From: Caldifarciminota bacterium
GTDB lineage: Bacteria; Hydrothermota; Hydrothermia; B15-G9; WFZT01
Length of the DNA stretch: 11,621 nucleotides
Direction of reading: 5' to 3'
Assembly: GCA_026991055.1 (NCBI GenBank)
Contig: JALXCE010000307.1
Coordinates: 1 to 11,621 of the forward strand
Below, one piece after another: positions 1 through 5,229 of this stretch (positions within the stretch are counted from its first letter, which is position 1; each line of letters opens with the position of its first letter). The position numbers were made by a program, and so were the translations under genes. The notes beneath the pieces are model-generated. The model was not told where the DNA came from and searched no databases. It worked only from the letters and a program-made list of their open reading frames with translations.

Positions 1-202
1 CGGCTATACCCCCTTCCACTCCCACCCCTGGGAACACGAGGTCTTCATATTGAATGGAGAAGGTGAGCTGGTAGGTGAAAACGATACCATGCCATTCAAA
101 GAGGGGGATGCCATATTCGTTAAACCCCTTGAGTATCATCAATTTAAAAACACAGGAGACGATGATCTGAGGTTTATCTGTGTGATCCCGATTATAGATT
201 AG
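1..202 (+). CDS. Cupin-domain protein, C-terminal part (cut by left edge)
   Basis: An open frame enters from the left edge (first whole codon at base 2) and stops at TAG 200-202, giving 66 residues. The translation begins GYTPFHSHPWEHEVFILNGEGEL and later has EGDAIFVKPLEYHQFKN. This is the cupin_2 pattern: the HSHxxEHE metal-binding motif 1 followed by motif 2 with G-D and a P-x-x-x-H-x-F ending. The histidines and glutamate that would bind a divalent metal are present. Cupin_2 proteins of this size are small metal-binding beta barrels, either enzymes or sensors, so the substrate cannot be inferred. The start is outside the window. The last 11 bases overlap the 3' end of pyrE on the other strand, a tight convergent arrangement with no room for a terminator. 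Confidence 0.85.
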   Translation, partial: GYTPFHSHPWEHEVFILNGEGELVGENDTMPFKEGDAIFVKPLEYHQFKNTGDDDLRFICVIPIID

Positions 203-767
203 TTCCCTTACTGCTCCCGGGTTTTACAAGAGGTATTCCAGCCCTGCAAAGCGGGCATTCCTCGGGTTTGTAATTTTTAACTTTTACACGCAAAAGCGAA
301 ACCAATGGAACTCCTGCATCAAAATTTTCACTCCTGTCGATAAACACAAACGCCCCAACAATTTTTGCTCCAAATGGTCTTATGGCTTCGAAAGTTTCAA
401 GCAACGATTTTCCGGTTGTTAAAACATCATCAACCACGAGTACCCTATCTTCGGGCTTGAGCTTGAAACCTCGCCTCAATACCCTTCCACCGTTCTCGCC
501 TCTCTCCGCATAATACGCCTTTACCCCCAGTTGACGGGCCACTTCAAAGGCAACAGCAACTCCACCTATGGTTGGCCCCACCACAACATCCGGAGAAAAC
601 TCTCTCAGTCTATCTATCACAGTTGATATTAATCTCTCCGTCAGACGCGGGTCCTCAAGGATGCGAAACTTCTCAAAATATGTATCGGAATGCAGACCTG
701 AGGTGAGCAGAAAATGCCCCTTTAAGATGGCTCCTCTTTCTATTAAAATCTTCTCGACGTCTATCAT
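192..767 (-). CDS. pyrE: Orotate phosphoribosyltransferase
   Basis: A 191-residue protein that would transfer the phosphoribosyl group of PRPP to orotate, forming OMP in cytoplasmic de novo UMP synthesis. The type I phosphoribosyltransferase PRPP loop VLVVDDVLTTGKS lies at residues 109-121. The N-terminal SGLHSDTYFEKFRI stretch (23-36) and the AERGENGGRVLRRGF segment (88-101) fit the OPRTase orotate-binding and flexible-loop regions. The C-terminal CPLCRAGIPLVKPGS (171-185) is characteristic of the Thermus-type PyrE subfamily and is absent from enterobacterial PyrE; the C-x-x-C pair may stabilise the fold or bind metal. The ATG at 767 shares an ATGA with the stop of the upstream DUF1858 gene, so translation is probably coupled. 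No strong ribosome binding site of its own is visible. No other pyrimidine gene is in the window. Confidence 0.95.
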   Translation of the reverse strand: MIDVEKILIERGAILKGHFLLTSGLHSDTYFEKFRILEDPRLTERLISTVIDRLREFSPDVVVGPTIGGVAVAFEVARQLGVKAYYAERGENGGRVLRRGFKLKPEDRVLVVDDVLTTGKSLLETFEAIRPFGAKIVGAFVFIDRSENFDAGVPLVSLLRVKVKNYKPEECPLCRAGIPLVKPGSSKGTNL

Positions 768-1003
768 TCTAATTTAACGAACAGACTGGACTCGCCTGTG
801 GCTTTGTTTAGCTCCTCCATCAATTTATCAATATCTTTAACCCCGTACTTTTCAGCATTTTCTCCGATGGTTCCCCATAACGGCTCACCACACACGAGAG
901 CAGGAATCCCAAATTTTATCATAACTTTAATGGTTTGAGGCCATCTCGTTATAACTTCTTCGACAGTCATTTCTGGCGTTATCTTCTTTTCCATGCCAAT
1001 CAT
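764..1003 (-). CDS. DUF1858-domain small protein
   Basis: A protein of 79 residues from the ATG at 1003, or 76 from the ATG at 994. The sequence KKITPEMTVEEVITRWPQTIKVMIKFGIPALVCGEPLWGTIGENAEKYG fits the DUF1858 family: a short helical domain with the M-x-V-x-E-V-x-x-x-x-P start, a single Cys in the P-A-x-x-C-G segment and a G-x-I-x-x-x-A helix. Members are found alone or joined to hybrid-cluster-type and YjgA/ScdA-like redox proteins; their biochemical role is not settled. It overlaps pyrE by four bases (ATGA) and is probably the first gene of a two-gene operon. The start is uncertain: the ATG at 1003 lies on the last bases of a TATAAT -10 box, so if that promoter is used the real start is the ATG at 994, on a nearly leaderless transcript. 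Confidence 0.8.
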   Translation of the reverse strand: MIGMEKKITPEMTVEEVITRWPQTIKVMIKFGIPALVCGEPLWGTIGENAEKYGVKDIDKLMEELNKATGESSLFVKLE

Positions 1004-1031
1004 TATAATCTTTCAAAGTTAAACAGGTCAA
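1002..1031 (-). promoter_or_regulatory. Sigma70-type promoter of DUF1858-pyrE
   Basis: On the minus strand TTGACC (1031-1026) is followed after 18 bases by a perfect TATAAT (1007-1002). Transcription would start around 996-994, at or just before the internal ATG at 994. The -35 box lies inside a 23-base sequence that recurs at 1157-1179. Confidence 0.6.
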
Positions 1032-1044
1032 ACAGACGATAGCG
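1022..1044 (-). repeat. 23-base direct repeat, proximal copy
   Basis: The 23 bases match 1157-1179 at 19 positions in the same orientation. The two copies lie on either side of the hairpin repeat centred on 1087. This copy contains the -35 box of the DUF1858-pyrE promoter. Confidence 0.6.
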
Positions 1045-1046
1045 TG

Positions 1047-1130
1047 TTCGGAAATGTTCCCCCCTCCCATCCTCCCCCCACACACTTTGTGCGTGGGGGG
1101 AGGAATATGGTGGGGGGGATTCATATTAAA
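1047..1130 (-). repeat. Dispersed palindromic repeat, family 1, copy A
   Basis: About 80 bases whose reverse complement aligns almost end to end with 7941-8024, from TTTAA...AATCCCCC through AGGATGGG...AACAT..CCG. The core is a 12-bp stem, CCCCCCACACAC (1074-1085) and GTGCGTGGGGGG (1089-1100), with a TTT loop and one A-C mismatch. C-rich and G-rich outer arms extend the fold to roughly 1060-1118. Relative to copy B the element is inverted. No protein-coding content or transposase is associated with it. It resembles REP/MITE-type intergenic repeats, but I do not recognise the family. Confidence 0.8.
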
Positions 1131-1153
1131 ATTCCAAATAAACTTGGAATTTT
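1128..1153. repeat. AT-rich inverted repeat
   Basis: AAAATTCCAA (1128-1137) and TTGGAATTTT (1144-1153) form a perfect 10-bp stem with a 6-base loop. It sits just outside copy A of the family 1 repeat. It could act as a weak terminator or belong to the repeat unit; nothing in the sequence decides between these. Confidence 0.5.
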
Positions 1154-1156
1154 TCG

Positions 1157-1179
1157 AACAGGCTCAACAGACGAGAGCG
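1157..1179 (-). repeat. 23-base direct repeat, distal copy
   Basis: Partner of 1022-1044 (19/23 identical), 135 bases away. The remainder of this gap up to the mscS promoter, 1180-1320, holds nothing I can identify. Confidence 0.6.
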
Positions 1180-1320
1180 CATCGCTTCATCTGAAATTTC
1201 TTCCATCAAACTTCTAAATGTTTATCAAAAACTTCCAATATCATGCCGGGCTTCTTGTTTTAAATTTCGACCACAATATTCGGAATCATCTTTGATGTAA
1301 ATTTATGGATATTTCTAAAT

Positions 1321-1349
1321 TTGAAATTTTTACACCAATCCGTTATATT
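1321..1349 (+). promoter_or_regulatory. Sigma70-type promoter of mscS
   Basis: TTGAAA (1321-1326), a 17-base spacer and TATATT (1344-1349). A transcript starting near 1356 would carry the GGAGG at 1362-1366 and the ATG at 1374. This supports the shorter start for mscS. Confidence 0.6.
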
Positions 1350-1373
1350 GAGGGGCAAAAAGGAGGTAACATT

Positions 1374-2180
1374 ATGGTAGAGAAATTACAACTTCTCTCC
1401 GGACTTGCCATATCCTACGGTCTGAAGCTTCTGGGGGCTATTGCTATATTCATCATTGGAAAATGGATTTCCAGAAAGATAGCAAATGTGACAGAATCGA
1501 TGCTTGAAAAGAGCAAGACCGATGAAACATTGAGGTCATTCCTCGGCAGCGTGATTTACGCAATCCTTCTGATTATTGTGATAATAATGGCTCTTGGAAC
1601 ACTGGGAATTCAGACAACATCATTCGTGGCCGTTCTTGGAGCTGCAACCCTGGCTGTCGGCCTCGCTCTCCAGAGCAATCTGTCAAATTTCGGCGCTGGG
1701 GTTATGATTCTCTTACTCCGACCGTTCAAAGTGGGAGATGCAGTTGAAGCGGGTGGTGCCACAGGAATCGTTGAGAGTATCGGTATTTTCAGTACAAAGA
1801 TTAAAACGTTCGACAACAAAGTGGTGATTGTGCCCAACTCAAGCATAATCAGCTCGAATATCACAAATTATTCCGAAAAAGACACACGCAGAATTGATCT
1901 TGTCATAGGCGTCGGTTACGATGACGACCTTAAAAAGGTTAAAGATGAACTGTGGAGCATCCTGAACGAGGACGAAAGAATCCTGAAGGACCCAGCGCCT
2001 ACAGTGGCCGTATCCGAGCTTGCCGATAGCAGTGTAAATTTTGTGGTGAGACCCTGGGTTAAAACATCTGACTACTGGACCGTGTATTTTGACTTGCTTG
2101 AGAAGATTAAAACGAGATTTGATGAGAAGGGGATCAACATCCCGTATCCACAGTTGGATGTGCACCTGGCGAAAGAATGA
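1374..2180 (+). CDS. mscS: Small-conductance mechanosensitive channel, MscS family
   Basis: A 268-residue inner-membrane channel that would open under membrane tension and release solutes during hypo-osmotic shock. Hydrophobic segments lie at about 14-30 and 56-76. The pore helix follows at about 83-116, with the Gly/Ala-rich packing typical of MscS TM3 (VLGAATLAVGLALQSNLSNFGAG). The beta domain follows, with RPFKVGDAV (116-124) and VPNSSI (153-158), then an alpha/beta C-terminal region ending IPYPQLDVHL. The length is close to that of E. coli MscS (286). The ATG at 1374 was chosen because GGAGG lies 7 bases upstream and a promoter precedes it; an in-frame ATG at 1305 would place the promoter inside the gene. 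It is a single-gene unit followed by a long GC-rich palindrome. Confidence 0.93.
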   Translation: MVEKLQLLSGLAISYGLKLLGAIAIFIIGKWISRKIANVTESMLEKSKTDETLRSFLGSVIYAILLIIVIIMALGTLGIQTTSFVAVLGAATLAVGLALQSNLSNFGAGVMILLLRPFKVGDAVEAGGATGIVESIGIFSTKIKTFDNKVVIVPNSSIISSNITNYSEKDTRRIDLVIGVGYDDDLKKVKDELWSILNEDERILKDPAPTVAVSELADSSVNFVVRPWVKTSDYWTVYFDLLEKIKTRFDEKGINIPYPQLDVHLAKE

Positions 2181-2226
2181 AAATCGGTCGCTTCCACTTG
2201 TCTAAAATCTGAAATGATGAAGTAAT

Positions 2227-2268
2227 GAGGGGGGGCGGGCGATTTTTAAAAAATCGCCCGCCCCCCTC
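2227..2268. repeat. Long GC-rich palindrome downstream of mscS, possible terminator
   Basis: A nearly perfect palindrome of about 20 bp per arm. A G-run plus GCGGGCGATTT pairs with AAATCGCCCGC plus a C-run, with a single bulged G and an A/T tip around 2247-2248. It starts 46 bases after the mscS stop. The position fits a transcription terminator, but no T-tract follows on either strand, so a classical Rho-independent mechanism is not supported. It could instead be another mobile palindrome. The rest of the gap, 2269-2425, shows nothing recognisable. Confidence 0.6.
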
Positions 2269-2425
2269 AAAATTCATTCACACTCCCCCAGCAAGTACCA
2301 GGTCAAAAGAACAGGTAGCAACGACTCCTATCAAGTAAGGCTGAGGCAGTCCACAAAGATTGCCATCTAAACATGCTCTACCGTTTAAAACAGGTTAAAT
2401 TTTTCATATTAGCACAAAAGAGTCA

Positions 2426-2455
2426 TTGACATGTAATGATTCCCGATTTTATCAT
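2426..2455 (+). promoter_or_regulatory. Sigma70-type promoter of the nrfH-like gene
   Basis: A perfect TTGACA (2426-2431), an 18-base spacer and TATCAT (2450-2455, 5 of 6 consensus). The start of transcription would be near 2462, giving a short leader with GGAGG at 2470-2474. This argues against starting the protein at the in-frame TTG at 2426. Confidence 0.65.
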
Positions 2456-2479
2456 CTATCAAAATTTCTGGAGGTTCCT

Positions 2480-3031
2480 ATGAACAACGTAAAAAAATCT
2501 TTAATATTTGGTCTCATAATTGGTGCTGTGATAGCCTTTGTAATCTCCCTCATTGGGGCTCAGATCGTTCAATCAACCTCAAAACCTGAATTCTGCGCTT
2601 CGTGCCACGAGATGAAGCCCATGTACGAAACCTGGCTTAAGGGGCCCCACGGTCCTCTCTACGAGAATGGTAGAGGCGTGGAGCGGGCAAGGTGCGTTGA
2701 CTGCCATCTGCCCCACGGAACAAACGTTATCAACTACCTCATTGCAAAGGGCATAAGCGGAACAAAAGACTTTGTGGTTCATATCACAGGCCCCGGGAGA
2801 GTTGACTGGGAAAAGAAGTTAGATGAGCCTCAGAAGTATGTTTACGTCAAAAGCTGCCTCCACTGTCACACAAACCTTACAGATGCACCGGGTCTCAGCG
2901 ACGATGCAAAAGAGGCCCACAAAGAGGCCTTTCAGGATACAAAATACCCCAACTGTCTTGATTGCCATGATTATGTAGGGCACGGGGAAGACTTCGCCGA
3001 CAAACTACAGGAATACTTGAAGAAAAAATAA
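2480..3031 (+). CDS. NapC/NrfH-type membrane tetraheme cytochrome c
   Basis: A 183-residue cytochrome expected to take electrons from menaquinol in the inner membrane and pass them to a periplasmic reductase. An uncleaved N-terminal anchor (about residues 8-29, IFGLIIGAVIAFVISLIGAQIV) is followed by four heme-binding motifs: CASCH (39-43), CVDCH (72-76), CLHCH (126-130) and CLDCH (159-163). The first continues as CHEMKPM, matching the NrfH pattern in which a methionine ligates heme 1. The length is near that of NrfH (about 150-180). The ATG at 2480 has GGAGG five bases upstream. No nrfA or other multiheme reductase follows: the gene stands alone with its own promoter, so its partner must be encoded elsewhere. 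It could serve a terminal reductase other than nitrite reductase, so I assign the family and not nrfH itself. Confidence 0.9.
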   Translation: MNNVKKSLIFGLIIGAVIAFVISLIGAQIVQSTSKPEFCASCHEMKPMYETWLKGPHGPLYENGRGVERARCVDCHLPHGTNVINYLIAKGISGTKDFVVHITGPGRVDWEKKLDEPQKYVYVKSCLHCHTNLTDAPGLSDDAKEAHKEAFQDTKYPNCLDCHDYVGHGEDFADKLQEYLKKK

Positions 3032-3106
3032 AATTCCTATCCCTCGGTGAATGGAAAGCAGTGTGAATGGGAAAATTATGGTTGAATTTTAGATTCGTGT
3101 ATTTTT

Positions 3107-3151
3107 CCATTCTCCCCTAACCCCTCCTTCCAGAGGAAGGAGGGAAATTTC
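3107..3151 (+). repeat. Dispersed palindromic repeat, family 2, copy C
   Basis: The core is a perfect 10-bp stem, CCCTCCTTCC (3122-3131) and GGAAGGAGGG (3135-3144), with an AGA loop. The flanks CCATTCTCCCCTAACCC and GAAATTTC match the reverse complement of 8263-8310 almost base for base. It lies 76 bases after the nrfH-like stop. The rest of the 3032-3350 gap holds a GGAATA/TATTCC inverted repeat (3255-3276), a CACTTCGTG motif (3284-3292) and no gene that I can see. Confidence 0.75.
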
Positions 3152-3350
3152 AATAACTCGGCTCGAATAAACTTATAAATTTTTGTGTGTATAGGGGTCT
3201 AAAAACGTCAATTTTTGAGAAATAAAAGATAGGTTCAAAAAATTCATAATAAAAGGAATACCGCAACTGATATTCCCACTGCTCACTTCGTGTGTGATGG
3301 AAAATAGAGAGAAGGAATTTTCAATCTACCCCAACACTCAAAATCTCTTT

Positions 3351-4025
3351 TTACTTTACAAGCCTTCCATCCACTAAATGATAAGTGGCCTTGAAATATT
3401 TACCGAGTTGCTCGTTGTGGGTAACAAGTACAATGGTTGTCCCCTCCTCGTTTAATCTGAGAAGCAAATCCATCAGCATGTCTGCGTTTTTCCTATCAAG
3501 ATTCCCCGTTGGCTCATCAGCAAGAAGCACGTCCGGCCCGTTAATTAGAGCACGTGCCACTGCAACTCTCTGACGCTCACCACCGGAAAGCTCTGAAGGA
3601 TAATGATGCGAGCGCCCCGAAAGCCCAAATTTTTCGAGCAACTCCCCTGCCCTCTTACCTGCCTTCGAGCGGCTCTCTCCTCTTATCAAAAGCGGCAGCA
3701 TTACGTTTTCCAAGGCATTAAACTCCGGGAGCAGATTGTGAAACTGAAAAACAAACCCGATTCTAGTGTTTCTAAGCCTTGATAGAGCCTCGTCATCTAA
3801 TGAAGTTATCGCCTTATTTCCATAGTAAACCTCCCCCTCATCCGGCTTTTCGAGCGTGCCTGTGATACTGAGCAGTGTGGACTTACCAGAGCCCGAGGGC
3901 CCCATTATTCCAATAAAATCCCCCCTATTAATTTCAAGGTTCACCCCCTTCAACACCTCAAGCAAAACCTCGCCCGACCTGTAACTCTTTTTGATCCCCG
4001 CAAGCCTCACAATTGGATCACTCAT
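3351..4025 (-). CDS. lolD: Lipoprotein-releasing ABC transporter ATP-binding protein
   Basis: A 224-residue ABC ATPase of the MacB/LolD class. It would power release of lipoproteins from the inner membrane towards the outer membrane. All nucleotide-binding elements are present: Walker A GPSGSGKST (42-50), Q-loop Gln in FVFQFHNLLPEF (91-102), signature LSGGERQ (146-152), Walker B VLLADEP (166-172) with D-loop GNLD, and switch His in VTHN (201-204). FVFQFHNLLPEFNALENV is typical of LolD and its relatives. The start overlaps the end of lolC by eight bases (ATGAGTGA), so the two are coupled and surely work together. MacB-type efflux is the alternative, but MacB carries its own membrane domain. 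No clear terminator follows. Confidence 0.92.
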   Translation of the reverse strand: MSDPIVRLAGIKKSYRSGEVLLEVLKGVNLEINRGDFIGIMGPSGSGKSTLLSITGTLEKPDEGEVYYGNKAITSLDDEALSRLRNTRIGFVFQFHNLLPEFNALENVMLPLLIRGESRSKAGKRAGELLEKFGLSGRSHHYPSELSGGERQRVAVARALINGPDVLLADEPTGNLDRKNADMLMDLLLRLNEEGTTIVLVTHNEQLGKYFKATYHLVDGRLVK

Positions 4026-5229
4026 TTCTAATTGCCTCCAACGGGCTCAAAGAGGCAGCCTTCCTTGCCGGATAAAGGGTTGCGATAAATATGATCAGGA
4101 ATGTCGCAACTACTATTGTTAGAACGTCTCCAGGATTAATCTGGACCGGCAAATGATCAACGAAATACACATCTGGTGGGAGCGAAATCAGCTTGTACTT
4201 TCCAATTAGAAAATCTACAAGCACTCCAAAAAGTCCTCCACCTACAGCACCAAAGAGCCCCACAAACCCACCAACAAGGATAAAAATTCTCATAATTCCC
4301 TTTGCCGTGATTCCCATCGCCCTCAAGACACCAATATCCCTCGTTTTCTCTACAACAAGGAGCATAAGCATGGCAACAATGGAAAAAGACGCCACGATGA
4401 TGATCAGAATTAAAATGACAAACATGGCCAGTTTCTCAAGCTTCAGTGCTGAAAACAGACTCTTGTTCATCTCAATCCATGTTACCACTCTGTAATCAAT
4501 GGGCAGGACCCGTCGGAGCTTCGCCGCAATCTCATGAGCCCTGTATGGGTCAGTAAGCTCTACTTCAATGCCAGATACCCCGCTTTTGAGTCCTGCAATG
4601 TCTCTTGCGCCTTCAAGGCTTGTTAATGCCACACTCGTGTTGAAATCATAGATACCGAAATCCACCACCCCCGAAACAACCACGTTTCTTGCCCTGATAC
4701 CGGACATCAAATTCGTGGTCTTGCCCTTAAATGAAAGGATGGTGAGCGTATCTCCAGTAAAGGTGTTTAAATCAGAGGCAAGGAGAGTTCCAAGCACTAC
4801 CCTCCCCTTCGAAAGGGTCAGGGTTCCCGTCACAACCGAGCTCTGAAGTTCCTTTAATCTCGGATCATTTTTAAAATCGAGCCCCTTTAGCACGATTCCG
4901 TCAGCTCTGTCCCCACTTTTGGCAACGCATTTAACGAGTATGAAAGGAGACGCGGATTTCACTTCGTGAAATCCGCGTAAAATATTCAAAATCGAATCCA
5001 GATGCTCCACAGGATTCCCATAGTAATCTGTGATAACGATATGCGGATTTATACCAAGAATCCTGTTTTTTAACTCCTGCTGCATACCTGCCATTACCCC
5101 GATCACGATAACAAGAGCAGCCACCCCAAGAAAAACCCCTAAGATGGAGAAAAATGACAGATATGAAAGTATCCCCTTACCCGTGAGCTTCAGGTACCTC
5201 AGGGCAAGGAAAACCTCAGCCTTTTTCAT
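4018..5229 (-). CDS. lolC: Lipoprotein-releasing ABC transporter permease, LolC/LolE family
   Basis: A 403-residue inner-membrane permease. The first transmembrane helix (about 23-48) is followed by a large periplasmic domain (about 50-265) and three helices at about 268-293, 314-342 and 368-385, the usual LolC/LolE/FtsX-like order. The N-terminal LALRYLKLTGKG...SFFSILGVFLGVAALVIVIGVMAGMQQEL and the C-terminal ATLYPARKAASLSPLEAIRNE are family hallmarks. Only one permease gene is present, so the transporter is probably a homodimer with LolD, or a second permease lies elsewhere. The start shares an ATGA with the lysS stop. A perfect 29-base palindrome within the gene encodes residues 85-93 (RGFHEVKSA) in the periplasmic domain. 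Confidence 0.9.
   Translation of the reverse strand: MKKAEVFLALRYLKLTGKGILSYLSFFSILGVFLGVAALVIVIGVMAGMQQELKNRILGINPHIVITDYYGNPVEHLDSILNILRGFHEVKSASPFILVKCVAKSGDRADGIVLKGLDFKNDPRLKELQSSVVTGTLTLSKGRVVLGTLLASDLNTFTGDTLTILSFKGKTTNLMSGIRARNVVVSGVVDFGIYDFNTSVALTSLEGARDIAGLKSGVSGIEVELTDPYRAHEIAAKLRRVLPIDYRVVTWIEMNKSLFSALKLEKLAMFVILILIIIVASFSIVAMLMLLVVEKTRDIGVLRAMGITAKGIMRIFILVGGFVGLFGAVGGGLFGVLVDFLIGKYKLISLPPDVYFVDHLPVQINPGDVLTIVVATFLIIFIATLYPARKAASLSPLEAIRNE
4950..4978. repeat. Perfect 29-base palindrome inside lolC
   Basis: ACGCGGATTTCAC (4950-4962), loop TTC, GTGAAATCCGCGT (4966-4978): thirteen paired bases with no mismatch, inside a coding region. Stem length and three-base loop match the intergenic hairpins elsewhere in the window, and its CACTTCGTG centre is the complement of the loop region of family 1 copy B. 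Confidence 0.85.

Noticed and set aside
1061..1118. CRISPR-like interpretation of the repeats
   Set aside because: The repeats are few, variable in spacing and orientation, and lack uniform spacers or cas genes.
1119..1202. Small minus-strand frame giving MEEISDEAMRSRLLSLFEKFQ-like peptide
   Set aside because: About 26 codons, preceded by a stop, with only a weak AGAAG upstream. It contains the distal 23-base repeat and overlaps the repeat region, so it is more likely repeat sequence than a gene.
1305..1373. Longer N-terminus for the mechanosensitive channel
   Set aside because: The region contains a TTGAAA-17-TATATT promoter, and a strong GGAGG serves the ATG at 1374.
2426..2479. Longer N-terminus for the NrfH-like protein from a TTG
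   Set aside because: The TTG is the beginning of a perfect TTGACA -35 box, and GGAGG precedes the ATG at 2480, after which the membrane anchor starts as expected.
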